In this document: positions 10,250 through 20,759 of the stretch, piece after piece
How the letters are laid out: every line of letters begins with the position of its first letter
How positions within the stretch are numbered: position 1 is the first letter of the stretch
Made by a program: the position numbers and the translations under genes
Source: Curvibacter sp. PAE-UM
GTDB taxonomy: Bacteria; Pseudomonadota; Gammaproteobacteria; Burkholderiales; Burkholderiaceae_C
DNA length: 64,000 bases
Direction: 5' to 3'
NCBI RefSeq assembly: GCF_001432305.1
Contig: NZ_KQ483358.1
Coordinates: forward strand, 3,315,200 to 3,379,199
Notes under the pieces: model-generated
Seen by the model: the letters and a program-made list of their open reading frames with translations, nothing else
What the model was told of the DNA's origin: nothing
The model's database searches: none

Positions 10250-11539
10250 ATGTTCGACTACCAACAGCCCGATGCCAAGGGCCATTTCGGCATCTACGGC
10301 GGCAGCTTTGTCAGCGAAACGCTGACCCATGCCATCAACGAGTTGCGCGCGGCCTACGCCAAGTACCAGCACGACCCGGCCTTCATCGCCGAGTTCAAGT
10401 ACGAGCTGGCCCACTTCGTCGGCCGCCCCTCGCCGGTCTACCACGCCGCCCGCATGAGCCGCGAGCAGGGCGGCGCCCAGATCTTCCTCAAGCGCGAGGA
10501 CCTGAACCACACCGGCGCGCACAAGATCAACAACACCATCGGTCAGGCCATGCTGGCCCGCCGCATGGGCAAGACGCGCATCATTGCCGAGACCGGCGCC
10601 GGCCAGCACGGCGTGGCCACCGCCACCATCTGCGCGCGCTACGGCCTGGAATGCGTGGTCTACATGGGCTCGGAAGACGTCAAGCGCCAGAGCCCCAACG
10701 TCTACCGCATGAAACTGCTGGGCGCCACCGTGGTGCCCGTCGAATCCGGCAGCAAGACCCTGAAGGACGCGCTGAACGAGGCCATGCGCGACTGGGTGGC
10801 CAACGTCGACAACACCTTCTACATCATCGGCACCGTCGCCGGCCCGCACCCTTATCCCATGATGGTGCGCGACTTTCAGAGCGTGATCGGTGAGGAATGC
10901 CTGGTGCAGATGCCCGAGATGCTGCAGCGCACCGGCTGCAAGAGCGCCCAGCCCGACGCTGTGGTCGCCTGCGTGGGCGGCGGCAGCAATGCCATGGGCA
11001 TCTTCTACCCCTACATCCAGCACGAGCAGACGCGCCTGATCGGCGTGGAAGCCGCTGGCGAAGGCATGGACTCCGGCAAGCACTCGGCCTCGCTGCAACG
11101 CGGCAGCCCGGGCGTGCTGCACGGCAACCGCACCTACGTGCTGCAGAACGAGGACGGCCAGGTGACAGAGACCCACAGCATCAGCGCCGGCCTGGACTAC
11201 CCCGGCGTCGGCCCCGAACACGCCTACCTGAAGGACATCGGCCGCGCCGAGTACGTGGGCATCACGGACACCGAGGCGCTGGCCGCCTTCCACTACCTGT
11301 GCCGCACCGAGGGCATCATCCCGGCGCTGGAGTCCAGCCATGCCGTGGCCTATGCCATGAAACTGGCCAAGACCATGCGAACCGACCAATCCATCCTGGT
11401 CAACCTCTCCGGCCGGGGCGACAAGGACATCGGCACCGTGGCCGACCTGAGCCAGGCCGACTTCTACTGCCGCCCGAGCTGCAAGGGCCAGGCCGTCAAG
11501 GGTGGCATGGCCGAACAAAAGATCGAGTTGAAAAAATGA
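10250..11539 (+). CDS. trpB: Tryptophan synthase beta chain
   Basis: TrpB condenses indole and serine to tryptophan using pyridoxal phosphate. The 429-residue protein shows the PLP lysine in [14 protein letters not shown] near residue 90, the [13 protein letters not shown] carboxylate-binding loop near 115 and the GGGSNAMG phosphate loop near 240. It starts 3 bp after trpF, and its stop overlaps the trpA start (ATGA), so trpF-trpB-trpA are translationally linked. Confidence 0.98.
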   Translation: MFDYQQPDAKGHFGIYGGSFVSETLTHAINELRAAYAKYQHDPAFIAEFKYELAHFVGRPSPVYHAARMSREQGGAQIFLKREDLNHTGAHKINNTIGQAMLARRMGKTRIIAETGAGQHGVATATICARYGLECVVYMGSEDVKRQSPNVYRMKLLGATVVPVESGSKTLKDALNEAMRDWVANVDNTFYIIGTVAGPHPYPMMVRDFQSVIGEECLVQMPEMLQRTGCKSAQPDAVVACVGGGSNAMGIFYPYIQHEQTRLIGVEAAGEGMDSGKHSASLQRGSPGVLHGNRTYVLQNEDGQVTETHSISAGLDYPGVGPEHAYLKDIGRAEYVGITDTEALAAFHYLCRTEGIIPALESSHAVAYAMKLAKTMRTDQSILVNLSGRGDKDIGTVADLSQADFYCRPSCKGQAVKGGMAEQKIELKK

Positions 11540-12354
11540 GCCGCATTGCCTCCACGTTCGCCGCGCTGCAGAAGAACCAGCGCAAGGCCCTGATCCCCTT
11601 CATCACGGCCGGCTACCCCTATCCCGACATCACGCCCGAGCTCATGCACGGCATGGTGGCTGCGGGCTCCGACGTCATCGAGCTGGGTGTGCCCTTCTCC
11701 GACCCCAGCGCCGACGGCCCGGTCATCCAGGCGGCGGGTGACAAGGCCCTGGCCGCCGGCATCGGCCTGCGCCAGGTGCTGGAGATGGTGCGCATCTTCC
11801 GCCAGAAAAACAGCGCGACCCCCGTGGTCCTGATGGGCTACGCCAACCCGATCGAGCGCTACGACCAGTTGCACCAGGCCAGCGGCCCCAACGCCTTCGC
11901 GCGCGACGCTGCCGCTGCCGGCGTGGACGGCGTGCTGGTGGTGGACTACCCGCCCGAGGAATGCGAAGCCTTCGCCGCCGCCCTCAAGCAACACGGGCTG
12001 GACCTGATTTTCCTGCTGGCCCCCACCTCGACCGACGAGCGCATGGCCCAGGTCGCCCGTGTGGCCAGCGGCTACGTCTATTACGTCTCGCTCAAGGGCG
12101 TGACGGGCGCCGGCACCCTGGACACCGCCGCCGTGGAAGCCATGCTGCCGCGCATCCGCCAGCACGTGAAGGTGCCGGTGGGCGTGGGCTTCGGCATCCG
12201 CGACGCGGCCAGTGCCAAGGCTGTGGGCCGGGTGGCCGACGCCGTGGTCATCGGCAGCCGCATCATCCAGCTGATCGACCCGCTGCCCCGGGCACAAGTC
12301 GTTACCGTGGCCTCGGATTTCCTGCGGGAAATTCGACAGGCTTTGGATTCATAA
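11536..12354 (+). CDS. trpA: Tryptophan synthase alpha chain
   Basis: TrpA cleaves indole-3-glycerol phosphate and passes indole to TrpB. The 272-residue barrel has the catalytic glutamate region [19 protein letters not shown] (around residues 50-65), the aspartate in [13 protein letters not shown], and phosphate-binding [12 protein letters not shown]. The ATG at 11536 overlaps the trpB stop by 4 bp; the frame is open far upstream inside trpB, but only this start gives the family N-terminus [11 protein letters not shown]. Confidence 0.98.
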   Translation: MSRIASTFAALQKNQRKALIPFITAGYPYPDITPELMHGMVAAGSDVIELGVPFSDPSADGPVIQAAGDKALAAGIGLRQVLEMVRIFRQKNSATPVVLMGYANPIERYDQLHQASGPNAFARDAAAAGVDGVLVVDYPPEECEAFAAALKQHGLDLIFLLAPTSTDERMAQVARVASGYVYYVSLKGVTGAGTLDTAAVEAMLPRIRQHVKVPVGVGFGIRDAASAKAVGRVADAVVIGSRIIQLIDPLPRAQVVTVASDFLREIRQALDS

Positions 12355-12411
12355 TCCCGGTCTTGCGCCTGACCGTCGTTGGAACCTGACCCCAATTAAA
12401 GGAAGCATCCC

Positions 12412-13284
12412 ATGAGTTGGCTCGAAAAACTTCTGCCCCCGAAAATCCAGCACACCGACCCGGCCGACCGCCGCAGCGTGCCCGAGGGCCTGTGGATCAA
12501 GTGCCCCAGCTGTGAGTCCGTGCTCTACAAGACCGATCTGGAGCAGAACCAGAACGTCTGCCCGACCTGCAGCCACCACCACCGCATCGACGCGCGCACG
12601 CGCCTCAACCTGTTCCTGGACAACGAAGGCCGCTTCGAGATTGGCCAGGAAGTGCTGCCGGTGGATGCCCTCAAGTTCAAGGACAGCCGCAAATACCCCG
12701 AGCGCCTGAAGGAAGCCCTGGAAGCCACCGGCGAAACCGACGCCCTGGTGGTCATGGGCGGTGCCGTGCACGGCATCAGCCTGGTGGCGGCCAGCTTCGA
12801 GTTCGGCTTCATGGGCGGCAGCATGGGTTCGGTGGTCGGCGAGCGTTTCGTGCGCGGCGTCGAGACCGCCATCGAGCAGAAGGTGCCCTTCCTGTGCTTC
12901 ACCGCCACCGGCGGCGCCCGCATGCAGGAAGGCCTGCTCTCGCTGATGCAGATGGCCAAGACCAATGCCGCCCTGACCCGCCTGGCCAAGAAGAAGCTGC
13001 CCTACATCAGCGTGCTGACCGACCCGACCATGGGCGGCGTGAGCGCCGGCTTCGCCTTCCTGGGTGATGTGGTGATCGCCGAGCCCAAGGCCCTGATCGG
13101 CTTTGCCGGCCCGCGCGTGATCGAGTCCACCGTGCGTGTGAAGCTGCCCGAAGGTTTCCAGCGCGCCGAGTTCCTGCAGGAAAAGGGCGCCATCGACTTC
13201 ATCTGCGACCGCCGCGAACTGCGCAAGACCGTGGCCAACACCCTGGCCATGCTGCAGCGCCAGCCGGCTGACGCCGTGATCTAA
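12412..13284 (+). CDS. accD: Acetyl-CoA carboxylase carboxyltransferase beta subunit
   Basis: AccD with AccA transfers the carboxyl group from biotin to acetyl-CoA, the first step of fatty-acid synthesis. The 290-residue protein has the N-terminal zinc ribbon (KCPSCES ... [11 protein letters not shown], residues 27-60) and the crotonase-fold domain with [12 protein letters not shown] and [11 protein letters not shown]. An AAAGGAAG ribosome site precedes the ATG. It follows trpA by 57 bp, as is common. The usual next gene, folC, is absent. Confidence 0.98.
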   Translation: MSWLEKLLPPKIQHTDPADRRSVPEGLWIKCPSCESVLYKTDLEQNQNVCPTCSHHHRIDARTRLNLFLDNEGRFEIGQEVLPVDALKFKDSRKYPERLKEALEATGETDALVVMGGAVHGISLVAASFEFGFMGGSMGSVVGERFVRGVETAIEQKVPFLCFTATGGARMQEGLLSLMQMAKTNAALTRLAKKKLPYISVLTDPTMGGVSAGFAFLGDVVIAEPKALIGFAGPRVIESTVRVKLPEGFQRAEFLQEKGAIDFICDRRELRKTVANTLAMLQRQPADAVI

Positions 13285-13317
13285 AGAGCTCAGCCCCAAT
13301 ACAAAAGGGGACTATAG

Positions 13318-13917
13318 ATGAGCGATCAAGAGGATCGGAACATAGAGCGCGCACTGTTGGATGCCTCTAGAGCGCCTCTGTGGAAAAGGATCAAACCATT
13401 TCTATTGATCCCGCTCGTAATGCTGCTGATCTACATTGGCATCAAGCCAATGTTTGTCACGATGTGGACCACTGAATCTGTGGCTGGCACATATGAACTC
13501 CACGGCAAAGACGGTCGCTCACTTGTCATTACATTCCTGCCAGACAGAGAAATATTGATGGCCTACCGAGAAGAATCGACAGGCTATCTGGAAGTAGCAA
13601 AAGCGAAGGCAACGGGACATATGGCGACCCATTACTTCGGCCCATTCTGGAGCATTGCGAAGGACGGCTCAATGACAACGCCGTTCGATTTGAGGCTGTA
13701 CTTCAACGACGAAAAACCAGCCATTGTGCAGATAAAAATCGAACAGAAATACACATCTCAGGAAGGAAAAGATGTGTTTCTTAAGACCGGAGAGTCCAAC
13801 GTTTCAGTTCTGTTGTTCAGGCCCAAAGAATTCAGGTTCGACTCGATGTGGCTTGAACATAAACCAGTTGACCAAGCTCTGGTTGCCAAGACAATTCAAC
13901 TGTTGGACATGAAATAG
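13318..13917 (+). CDS. AT-rich orphan membrane-anchored protein of unknown function
   Basis: I do not recognise this 199-residue protein. A single membrane span lies at about residues 27-46 (KPFLLIPLVMLLIYIGIKPM), leaving a soluble C-terminal part that may face the periplasm, with VAGTYELHGKDGRSLVITF reminiscent of small beta-rich domains. An AAAAGGGGAC ribosome site precedes the ATG. Base composition is unlike its neighbours (the line starting at 13381 has 26 G or C in 60), suggesting transfer. It occupies the place after accD where folC normally lies and is followed by a bidirectional terminator. Confidence 0.72.
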   Translation: MSDQEDRNIERALLDASRAPLWKRIKPFLLIPLVMLLIYIGIKPMFVTMWTTESVAGTYELHGKDGRSLVITFLPDREILMAYREESTGYLEVAKAKATGHMATHYFGPFWSIAKDGSMTTPFDLRLYFNDEKPAIVQIKIEQKYTSQEGKDVFLKTGESNVSVLLFRPKEFRFDSMWLEHKPVDQALVAKTIQLLDMK

Positions 13918-14006
13918 GCTTTTCATGCCGCCGGCCAAGATACCAATAATACGGGTATGGCTACGAGCCCCCCAGCGTGGGAGATTCTGAAAGCACCCCA
14001 TTGCAA

Positions 14007-14040
14007 AAGCAAAAACCGGCCGCGCGGCCGGTTTTTGCTT
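14007..14040. terminator. Bidirectional intrinsic terminator
   Basis: A 15-bp perfect stem, AAGCAAAAACCGGCC with GGCCGGTTTTTGCTT around a GCGC loop, has A-runs on one side and T-runs on the other. It separates the orphan gene on the plus strand from the minus-strand yggT gene and would stop transcription from both. Confidence 0.88.
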
Positions 14041-14600
14041 TACAGCAAGGCCACGCCCTGCAAGTGCCCCAGCACGATGGCCGCCACCTGCAGCAAGACC
14101 AGCAGCACCAGGGGCGACAGGTCCACCCCACCCACCAGCGGTACGAAACGGCGGATCGGTGCCAGAAAGGGGGCCACCAGGCGCTCGATGATGTCGGACA
14201 GAACGGTATGGGACTGCACCCAGGACAGCACCGCGTACACGATCACCAGCCCGGTCAGGCCGGAAATCACGAGGCGCACCACGCCAAACGCGGCCAGGAT
14301 CAGCACCGACACATAGCTGGCGACGAAACTGGTGAAAGCCCACAAGAGCGAGAACATGGCCAGCTCGATCAGCCAGGCCGCCAGCAGGCTGGAAAGATCC
14401 CAGCGGCCGGCAGAGGGCACAAAACGCCGCAGCGGCAGCACCAGCCAGTCGGTCAAGGCAAAGACAAAACGACCCAGCGGATTGCCCGAGCGCGACGACA
14501 TGGGGATGCGCTGGTACTGCATGTACAGGCGCAGGAGACAGGCGCCACCGAGTACGCCGGCCACGACTTCGAGCAGGAGGGAAAAGATCTGGAACAGCAT
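14040..14600 (-). CDS. yggT: YggT family integral membrane protein
   Basis: This 186-residue inner-membrane protein has four or more hydrophobic spans arranged as two YggT repeats. Each repeat has the signature of a helix followed by an RRFVP motif (PLRRFVPSAGRWDLSSLL near residue 57, APIRRFVPLVGGVDLSPLV near residue 150). The family is linked with osmotic or membrane-stress functions, but its biochemical role is not settled. The gene stands alone on the minus strand, convergent with the orphan gene and divergent from lysS. The start at 14600 gives the usual short N-terminus MLFQIFSLL. Confidence 0.88.
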   Translation of the reverse strand: MLFQIFSLLLEVVAGVLGGACLLRLYMQYQRIPMSSRSGNPLGRFVFALTDWLVLPLRRFVPSAGRWDLSSLLAAWLIELAMFSLLWAFTSFVASYVSVLILAAFGVVRLVISGLTGLVIVYAVLSWVQSHTVLSDIIERLVAPFLAPIRRFVPLVGGVDLSPLVLLVLLQVAAIVLGHLQGVALL

Positions 14601-14700
14601 GACGGGCCCGGTCAGAAGGGAAAAAGCTGAAGGGATGATAGCGTCATTAAAATAGCGGGTTCTGGCCCTCTCTCAGGGCCACCTCCTACCCGGCCCTCTC

Positions 14701-16233
14701 ATGTCAGAACAACACACCGCTGCCCCCGCCCAGGACGAAAACCAGCTGATCGCCGAACGGCGCGAAAAGCTCAAGGCCATCCGCCAGCAGCAGGCCGACG
14801 GCAAGGGCCCGGCCTTCCCCAACGACTTCAAGCCGGCCGACCGCGCCGCCGAGCTCTTTGCGGCCCACGCCGGCCAGACCCCCGAAGGTTTGCTGGCCCA
14901 GGCCAGCCGCGCCAGCGTGGCCGGCCGCATGATGCTCAAGCGCGTGATGGGCAAGGCCAGCTTCGCCACCCTGCAGGACAGCAGTGGCCGCATCCAGATC
15001 TACGTCAAGCGCGACGAGATCGGCGAGGAAGCCTACGAAACCTTCAAGCACTGGGACCTGGGCGACATCGTGGCCGCCGAAGGCCTGGTCTTCAAGACCA
15101 AGACCGGCGAGCTTTCCATCCAGGCCAGCAGCGTGCGCCTGCTGACCAAGAGCCTGCGCCCCATGCCCGACAAGTTCCACGGCGTGGCCGACCAGGAGGT
15201 GAAGTACCGCCAGCGCTACGTGGACCTGATGACCGACGAGGAGGCACGCCAGCGCTTCGTGGCCCGCAGCAAGGCCGTGAGCTCGATCCGCGAGTTCATG
15301 GTTTCGCATCGCTTCCTGGAAGTCGAGACGCCCATGCTGCACCCGATCCCGGGCGGCGCCAATGCCAAGCCTTTCATCACGCACCACAACGCGCTGGACC
15401 AGGAGATGTTCCTGCGCATTGCGCCCGAACTGTTTCTCAAGCGCCTGATCGTGGGCGGTTTCGAACGCGTGTTCGAGATCAACCGCAACTTCCGCAACGA
15501 AGGGATCTCGGTACGCCACAACCCCGAGTTCACCATGATGGAGTTCTATGCGGCCTACTGGGACTACCAGGACCTCATGACCTTCACCGAAGGCCTGGTG
15601 CGCCATGCCGCCCAGCAGGCCACGGGCACCTTGCAACTGAGCTACGGTGGCAAGCCGGTGGACCTGGCCCAGCCCTTCGAGCGCCTGACCATCCGCGAAG
15701 CCATCATCCGCCACAGCGAAGCCGGCAGCGCCTATGTGGACGACAGCGCCTGGCTGATCAACGCGCTCAAGAAACTCGGCATGAACGAGGAGAAGCACAA
15801 ACTCTCGACCCGTTCGCTGTCCAGCCTGCAGGTGCTGTATTTCGAGGAAGTGGTGGAAGAAAAGCTCTGGCAGCCCACCTTCATCTGCGAACATCCGGTG
15901 GAAATCTCGCCGCTGGCGCGCGCCAGCGACACGCGTCCCGACGTGACCGAACGCTTCGAGCTCTACATCACCGGTCGTGAATTCGGCAACGGTTTCTCCG
16001 AGCTGAACGACGCCGAGGAACAGGCTGCGCGCTTCCACGCCCAGGTGGCGGCCAAGGACAGCGGTGACGACGAGGCCATGTTCTTCGACCACGACTTCGT
16101 GCGCGCCCTCGAATACGGCATGCCGCCAACCGGCGGTTGCGGCATCGGCATCGACCGCCTGATGATGCTGCTGACCGACAGCCCCAGCATCCGCGACGTG
16201 ATCCTCTTCCCCGCGCTGCGCCGCGAAGGCTGA
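14701..16233 (+). CDS. lysS: Lysyl-tRNA synthetase, class II
   Basis: LysS charges tRNA-Lys. The 510-residue protein has the N-terminal OB-fold anticodon-binding domain ([19 protein letters not shown], about residues 77-95) and a class II catalytic core with motif 2 ([15 protein letters not shown], near 260) and motif 3 ([12 protein letters not shown], near 480). The ATG at 14701 follows a short spacer after a divergent gene. A possible -10 box TAAAAT lies at 14648-14653 but without a good -35 partner. Confidence 0.98.
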   Translation: MSEQHTAAPAQDENQLIAERREKLKAIRQQQADGKGPAFPNDFKPADRAAELFAAHAGQTPEGLLAQASRASVAGRMMLKRVMGKASFATLQDSSGRIQIYVKRDEIGEEAYETFKHWDLGDIVAAEGLVFKTKTGELSIQASSVRLLTKSLRPMPDKFHGVADQEVKYRQRYVDLMTDEEARQRFVARSKAVSSIREFMVSHRFLEVETPMLHPIPGGANAKPFITHHNALDQEMFLRIAPELFLKRLIVGGFERVFEINRNFRNEGISVRHNPEFTMMEFYAAYWDYQDLMTFTEGLVRHAAQQATGTLQLSYGGKPVDLAQPFERLTIREAIIRHSEAGSAYVDDSAWLINALKKLGMNEEKHKLSTRSLSSLQVLYFEEVVEEKLWQPTFICEHPVEISPLARASDTRPDVTERFELYITGREFGNGFSELNDAEEQAARFHAQVAAKDSGDDEAMFFDHDFVRALEYGMPPTGGCGIGIDRLMMLLTDSPSIRDVILFPALRREG

Positions 16234-16257
16234 GCCGGCCCCACACCGACAGTCATC

Positions 16258-16776
16258 TTGAAATATCTGTCGGGTTATCCGCAGCCGATTCAGAGCCAGG
16301 TCCAGCAGCTGCTCGCCCAGGGCCGTCTGGGTGACATGCTGCTGGGCAAATACCAGCGCCGGCATGGCATCCGCACCGACCGTGCCCTGTTCTCTTACGT
16401 GCAGGACCTCAAGGCGGATTTCCTGCGCAGCGCCGAGCCCTTGAACAAGGTCTGCTTCGACAACAAGCTGCACGTGATCCAGCATGCGCTGGGCACGCAC
16501 ACGAGCATCTCGCGCGTGCAGGGCAGCCGGTTGAAGGCCAAACGCGAGATCCGCATCGCCACCTTGTTCCGGGACGTGCCCCTCGAATTCCTGAAGATGA
16601 TTGCGGTGCATGAACTGGCCCATCTGAAGGTCCAGGCCCATGACAAGGCCTTTTACCAGCTCTGCACCCACATGGAACCGGACTACCACCAGATAGAGTT
16701 CGATCTGCGCCTGTACCTCACCTACGCCGAGGCCAGCGGGCGCCTGGACTGGCCGGATCAACCAGGCAGTTCCTGA
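16258..16776 (+). CDS. YgjP-like (DUF45/SprT-like) metal-dependent hydrolase
   Basis: A 172-residue protein with the zinc-metallopeptidase signature VHELAHLKVQAHDKAFYQL (HExxH written HELAH, near residue 120, with a third metal-ligand His further on). This matches the YgjP/DUF45 group, predicted cytoplasmic metallohydrolases with poorly known substrates. It starts at a TTG (KYLSGYP), the only start near the conserved N-terminus, 24 bp after lysS, so it is probably cotranscribed with it. A downstream convergent chemoreceptor gene bounds the unit. Confidence 0.85.
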   Translation: MKYLSGYPQPIQSQVQQLLAQGRLGDMLLGKYQRRHGIRTDRALFSYVQDLKADFLRSAEPLNKVCFDNKLHVIQHALGTHTSISRVQGSRLKAKREIRIATLFRDVPLEFLKMIAVHELAHLKVQAHDKAFYQLCTHMEPDYHQIEFDLRLYLTYAEASGRLDWPDQPGSS

Positions 16777-16819
16777 TACAGGCCGCAGTGAAGTACCGCC
16801 GCATGCGCGGCGATCCGCA

Positions 16820-18406
16820 TCACGCCGTCAGCAGCAAGGGCTGGCGTTCCCGGTTCACGACGAAACGGCGCATCACCCCGGCCATGCGATCGGCCTGATC
16901 CTTGAGGCTGGCAGAAGCCGCTGCCGCCTGCTCGACCAGGGCCGCGTTCTGCTGGGTCATCTGTTCAAGCTGGCCCATGGACTGGTTGACGCCGCCGATC
17001 TCGTTCGACTGCACACTGGCGTCCTGTGTGATCGCCTGGATCATGCGGCTGACCTCGGCCACCTGCTGCACGATCTGCGCCATGGCCCGGCCGGCATCCT
17101 CGACCTGCCGGGAGCCTGCCGCCACTTCGGCACGGCTGGCATCGATCAGACCCCTGATCTCGCGTGCCGCCTCTGCCGAACGCTGCGCCAGCAGGCGCAC
17201 CTCACCGGCCACCACGGCAAATCCCCGGCCCTGCTCGCCGGCCCGCGCTGCTTCCACGGCCGCATTGAGCGCCAGGATGTTGGTCTGGAAGGCGATGCCG
17301 TCGATCACCGCGGTGATATCGGCAATCCGGCTACTGGAGGCCTGGATGCCCTGCATGCTGTGCACGACCTGCTGGACCAGTTCACCGCCCTGCCCGGCGG
17401 AACTGGCGGCGGCACTGGCCATCTGGCTGGCAGATCGCGCCGACTCGGCCATGGTGCGTACCGTGGCGGTCAGGGCATCCAGCGAAGCGGCCGCCTGCTG
17501 CAGGCTGGCCGCCGCCTGTTCGGTGCGCGAGCTCAGGTCCAGGTTGCCGCTGGCGATCTGTGCGCTGGCGCCCGTGATGCTGTCGGCGGACAGCCGGACG
17601 TCCAGCACCATGGCCTGCAAGGCATCGACCATGCCATTGAAATCGTGTGACATGCGGCCCAGCTCGTCCTCGGAGCGCACCTGTACTGCGCGCGACAGAT
17701 CCCCCGATCTGACACGCGTGATGCCTTCGGTCAGCTGGGCCAGCGGCTGGCGAATCCGCGCCAGCAGGACGCTGCCCAACGCCAGGCCGCTGAGCACGGC
17801 AAATGCAAGGCCCACGCCCACCAGCCAGGTCAGTTGATAAACGGCCGCATTCACCTTTTCCCCGCCGGCCTCGGTCAGCCGGCGGTTCTGCTCGATCGCC
17901 TGGCCGATACTGGCTTCGGCCGCCAGCGCAGACAGCACAGGCTGCTGGATTTCCTCTTCGAAGATCGCCTGATCGAGGATTTCGCGGCGCTCGATCCTGC
18001 CAACGATGCCGCCAACCCGGGCGATGTAGCTGTCCTGATGCGCCTGCCCGTCCCTCAGCATCCGGGCCAGGGCCGGATCGGGCTCGGCCTCGATGGCGGC
18101 GTGCAGCTGCGTGGTGACTGCGGCGCCATGCAACTTCCACTCCGCGATGCGCTGCGGGACCCGCTCCATCTTCATCAGCAGATCGATGGAAATATCCTTT
18201 TCGGCACGGCGCAGTTTCAGCAGGTTTTCCTGGACCGCGGCCATGCGTACCAGTTGGGCCAGGTCCGCGTTCACGGTCTGGTGGGCCTGGGCCTGGATGC
18301 CTTGCACGGCCCAGGCCGTGAAAACACCGACCAACAGAAACACGCCGACCAGCAGCGCGATGGTCATCCCGATCCGCTGAACCAGCGTCAACTTCAGACT
18401 CGTCAT
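16820..18406 (-). CDS. Methyl-accepting chemotaxis protein
   Basis: A 528-residue chemoreceptor. Membrane span 1 lies at about residues 12-34 ([20 protein letters not shown]), a periplasmic ligand domain of about 150 residues follows, then span 2 near 190-212, a HAMP domain ([20 protein letters not shown]) and the signalling coiled coil with its hairpin tip [20 protein letters not shown]. There is no C-terminal NWETF-type pentapeptide, so methylation enzymes would not tether here. A GGGGAGT ribosome site precedes the ATG. The ligand is unknown. A weak sigma-28-like sequence lies upstream but with poor spacing, so I do not annotate it. No other chemotaxis genes are in the window. Confidence 0.95.
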   Translation of the reverse strand: MTSLKLTLVQRIGMTIALLVGVFLLVGVFTAWAVQGIQAQAHQTVNADLAQLVRMAAVQENLLKLRRAEKDISIDLLMKMERVPQRIAEWKLHGAAVTTQLHAAIEAEPDPALARMLRDGQAHQDSYIARVGGIVGRIERREILDQAIFEEEIQQPVLSALAAEASIGQAIEQNRRLTEAGGEKVNAAVYQLTWLVGVGLAFAVLSGLALGSVLLARIRQPLAQLTEGITRVRSGDLSRAVQVRSEDELGRMSHDFNGMVDALQAMVLDVRLSADSITGASAQIASGNLDLSSRTEQAAASLQQAAASLDALTATVRTMAESARSASQMASAAASSAGQGGELVQQVVHSMQGIQASSSRIADITAVIDGIAFQTNILALNAAVEAARAGEQGRGFAVVAGEVRLLAQRSAEAAREIRGLIDASRAEVAAGSRQVEDAGRAMAQIVQQVAEVSRMIQAITQDASVQSNEIGGVNQSMGQLEQMTQQNAALVEQAAAASASLKDQADRMAGVMRRFVVNRERQPLLLTA

Positions 18407-18512
18407 CCCAACTCCCCGATACCGCAGGTCAAACGTGATCTGCTAGGCGTCAGTAGAAAAGTTTATGACTCTTGTGTTTCGGTTTCGTGACAGACGGGAC
18501 ATCGACCGGGAC

Positions 18513-19571
18513 TCAGGGGATCAGGTCCAGCGCATGCATATAGGCCGAGCTGACCATGAGTTCGTCCCAGTCGGGCGGCGGTGTCTGCGACAGCAGGGCC
18601 AGGCGCCGGGCTTCCCCCGCCTCGTCGGGTTGCCACTGGCCCTTGACCTGCGCCTCGGTCAAACCGGCGATCAGTTCGTCCACGGCCTTGCCGCCGTCGA
18701 GCGACTGGTTGCACAGCAGCACCATGTCGCAGCCGGCGTTCAGCGCCGTGACGGCCGCCTCGGTGTAGCTGACCTGGCGGCCGTCGATCAAACGTGCCCC
18801 GGCCATGCTGAGGTCGTCGCTGAAAACCGCCCCCTGGAAATGCAGACGACCGCGCAGGATATCGCCCAGCCATTTTTCGGAGAAGCCGGCAGGCCGCGCG
18901 TCCACCTTCGGGTAGATCACGTGGGCCGGCATCACGCTGTCCAGTGAGGTACTGAGCCAGCCATAGGGTGCGGCATCGTCGGCCAGGATGGCCTTGAGGC
19001 TGCGTTTATCCACCGGGATCTCGGTGTGCGAATCGGCCTTCACGAACCCATGCCCGGGAAAATGCTTGCCGCAGCTGGCCATGCCCCCCAGGCGCAGGCC
19101 GTGCATCAGGCTCTTGGCCAGCAGGGTCACGACACGCGGGTCGCGACCGAAGGCGCGGTCGCCGATGACACCACTCTCGCCATGGTCCAGGTCCAGCACC
19201 GGGGTGAAGCTGAAGTCCACGCCGCAGGCACGCAGCTCGCTGGCCAGCACCTGGCCGCAGGCGGTGGCCGCGTTGGTGGCGCCCAGCTGATCGCGTGACC
19301 ACAGCGTCCCCAGGGCGCGCATGGGCGGCAGATGGGTGAATCCCCCGGTCTTGAAGCGCTGCACACGGCCGCCTTCATGGTCGACACAGATCAGCAGATC
19401 GGCCCGAATACGCTTGATATCAGAACAGAGCGAAACCAGCTGGGACCGATCCTGCCAGTTGCGCGCAAAGAGGATGACGCCGCCGACCAGCGGATGGGCC
19501 AGGCGGCGGCGATCGTCCGCGTTCAGCATGGTGCCGGCAATGTCAATGATCAGGGGGGCATGTTGACTCAT
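18513..19571 (-). CDS. nagZ: Beta-N-acetylhexosaminidase
   Basis: NagZ removes N-acetylglucosamine from cytoplasmic anhydromuropeptides during cell-wall recycling, which feeds the signal for AmpC-type beta-lactamase induction in many bacteria. The 352-residue glycoside hydrolase family 3 protein shows KHFPGHGFVKADSHTEIP (catalytic His loop, near residue 165) and the nucleophile region FSDDLSMAGA near 245. No signal peptide is seen, as expected. It is the last gene of the long minus-strand block, 19 bp after acpS. Confidence 0.97.
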   Translation of the reverse strand: MSQHAPLIIDIAGTMLNADDRRRLAHPLVGGVILFARNWQDRSQLVSLCSDIKRIRADLLICVDHEGGRVQRFKTGGFTHLPPMRALGTLWSRDQLGATNAATACGQVLASELRACGVDFSFTPVLDLDHGESGVIGDRAFGRDPRVVTLLAKSLMHGLRLGGMASCGKHFPGHGFVKADSHTEIPVDKRSLKAILADDAAPYGWLSTSLDSVMPAHVIYPKVDARPAGFSEKWLGDILRGRLHFQGAVFSDDLSMAGARLIDGRQVSYTEAAVTALNAGCDMVLLCNQSLDGGKAVDELIAGLTEAQVKGQWQPDEAGEARRLALLSQTPPPDWDELMVSSAYMHALDLIP

Positions 19572-19590
19572 ACGGGGCCTTCACAAAGGA

Positions 19591-20013
19591 TCAGTCGTTG
19601 GGCGTTGCGCCGGGCATCGTGGAGATCTTTTCCACCACGACAAAACTGGCCGCGTAATCCGTCTCGTCGGTCACGGTGACATGGGCACTCAGGCCCTGCG
19701 CCTCGAACCAGGTCTTGAGCTCACCGTGCAACACGATGACGGGCTTGCCGCTGGGCAGCTTGCCCACCTCGCACAGGCGCCAGCTCATGGGCAAACGCAT
19801 GCCCAGGCCGATCGCCTTGGAAAACGCTTCCTTGGCCGAAAAACGGGTCGCGAGATAGAGCAGGCCACGCTCGGGCCAGCGTACGCTGCGCGCCTTCCAG
19901 GTAGCGAATTCGGCGTCGCTGAGGATGCGCTGGGCGAAGCGCTCGCCGTGTCGCTCCATGCTGAGGCGGATGCGGCGCACGTCGCAGATATCGGTGCCGA
20001 TGCCGTAGATCAT
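19591..20013 (-). CDS. acpS: Holo-[acyl-carrier-protein] synthase
   Basis: AcpS transfers 4'-phosphopantetheine from CoA to the serine of acyl carrier protein, whose gene acpP lies further upstream in the same strand block. The 140-residue protein has the two family motifs [12 protein letters not shown] (residues 4-15, Mg-binding Asp) and [15 protein letters not shown] (near 55-70, Glu and Lys). Its start overlaps the pdxJ stop by 4 bp, indicating a shared transcript. Confidence 0.97.
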   Translation of the reverse strand: MIYGIGTDICDVRRIRLSMERHGERFAQRILSDAEFATWKARSVRWPERGLLYLATRFSAKEAFSKAIGLGMRLPMSWRLCEVGKLPSGKPVIVLHGELKTWFEAQGLSAHVTVTDETDYAASFVVVEKISTMPGATPND

Positions 20014-20759
20014 TTGGCAGCGTCCGCGATGCAGCGCAGGTAATCCCTGACCGTGGCGCTGTAGCCCAGCTCCAGTGCATCGGCGATGAGAGCGTGGCCG
20101 ATCGAGACCTCGGCCACGCCCGGCACCTGGCGCAGGAAGTCGGTGAGGTTGTCGCGGTTCAGGTCGTGGCCGGCGTTCACCCCCAGTCCGGCATCCAGCG
20201 CTGCCTGCGCCGCCACGGCATAACGCTGCAGCTGCGCGGCCTGGCTGGCGTGGCCCCAGGCTGCCGCGTAGGGTTCGGTGTAGAGCTCGACACGGTCGGC
20301 CCCGGCAGCCCGGGCCAGCACCATCTGCCCGGGCACCGGATCCATGAACAGGCTGACGCGCACGCCCAGATCACGACATTCGGCAATCAACGGGCGCAGG
20401 CGCTCGGCATCCTGCGGAAAGCTCCAGCCGTGGTCACTGGTGAACTGGCCCTCGGCGTCGGGCACGAAGGTGGCCTGCTGCGGCCGGACCTGACGGATGA
20501 AATCCATCAGATTGTGGAAGGGGTTGCCCTCGATATTGAATTCGCGGCCCGGCCAGTCCTGCATCAGGGTGGCGATATCAAACACGTCCTGCGCGCGAAT
20601 ATGGCGTTCGTCAGGCCTCGGATGCACCGTGATGCCATGGGCGCCGGCCTGCAGGCACAGGACGGCTGCACGCGTGACGCTGGGGATGCCCAGATGGCGC
20701 GTGTTACGGACCAGGGCCACTTTGTTGACGTTGACGGAAAGAGCAGTTGGGGATTTCAT
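20010..20759 (-). CDS. pdxJ: Pyridoxine 5'-phosphate synthase
   Basis: PdxJ closes the ring of pyridoxine phosphate from deoxyxylulose phosphate and aminoacetone phosphate in de novo vitamin B6 synthesis. The 249-residue barrel shows [15 protein letters not shown] at the start, the catalytic HPRPDERHI motif (near residue 42) and [15 protein letters not shown] (near 190). Its start overlaps recO by 4 bp, and pdxJ-acpS is a common pair. Confidence 0.97.
   Translation of the reverse strand: MKSPTALSVNVNKVALVRNTRHLGIPSVTRAAVLCLQAGAHGITVHPRPDERHIRAQDVFDIATLMQDWPGREFNIEGNPFHNLMDFIRQVRPQQATFVPDAEGQFTSDHGWSFPQDAERLRPLIAECRDLGVRVSLFMDPVPGQMVLARAAGADRVELYTEPYAAAWGHASQAAQLQRYAVAAQAALDAGLGVNAGHDLNRDNLTDFLRQVPGVAEVSIGHALIADALELGYSATVRDYLRCIADAAK

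Noticed and set aside
14704-16761. A 685-codon open frame opposite lysS and the metallopeptidase gene
   Set aside because: Antisense shadow over two confident genes, with no recognisable domains.
18407-18480. A flagellar sigma-28 promoter for the chemoreceptor gene
   Set aside because: TAAACTTT and GCCTAGCA are visible on the minus strand, but the spacing is two bases short and the second box matches poorly.
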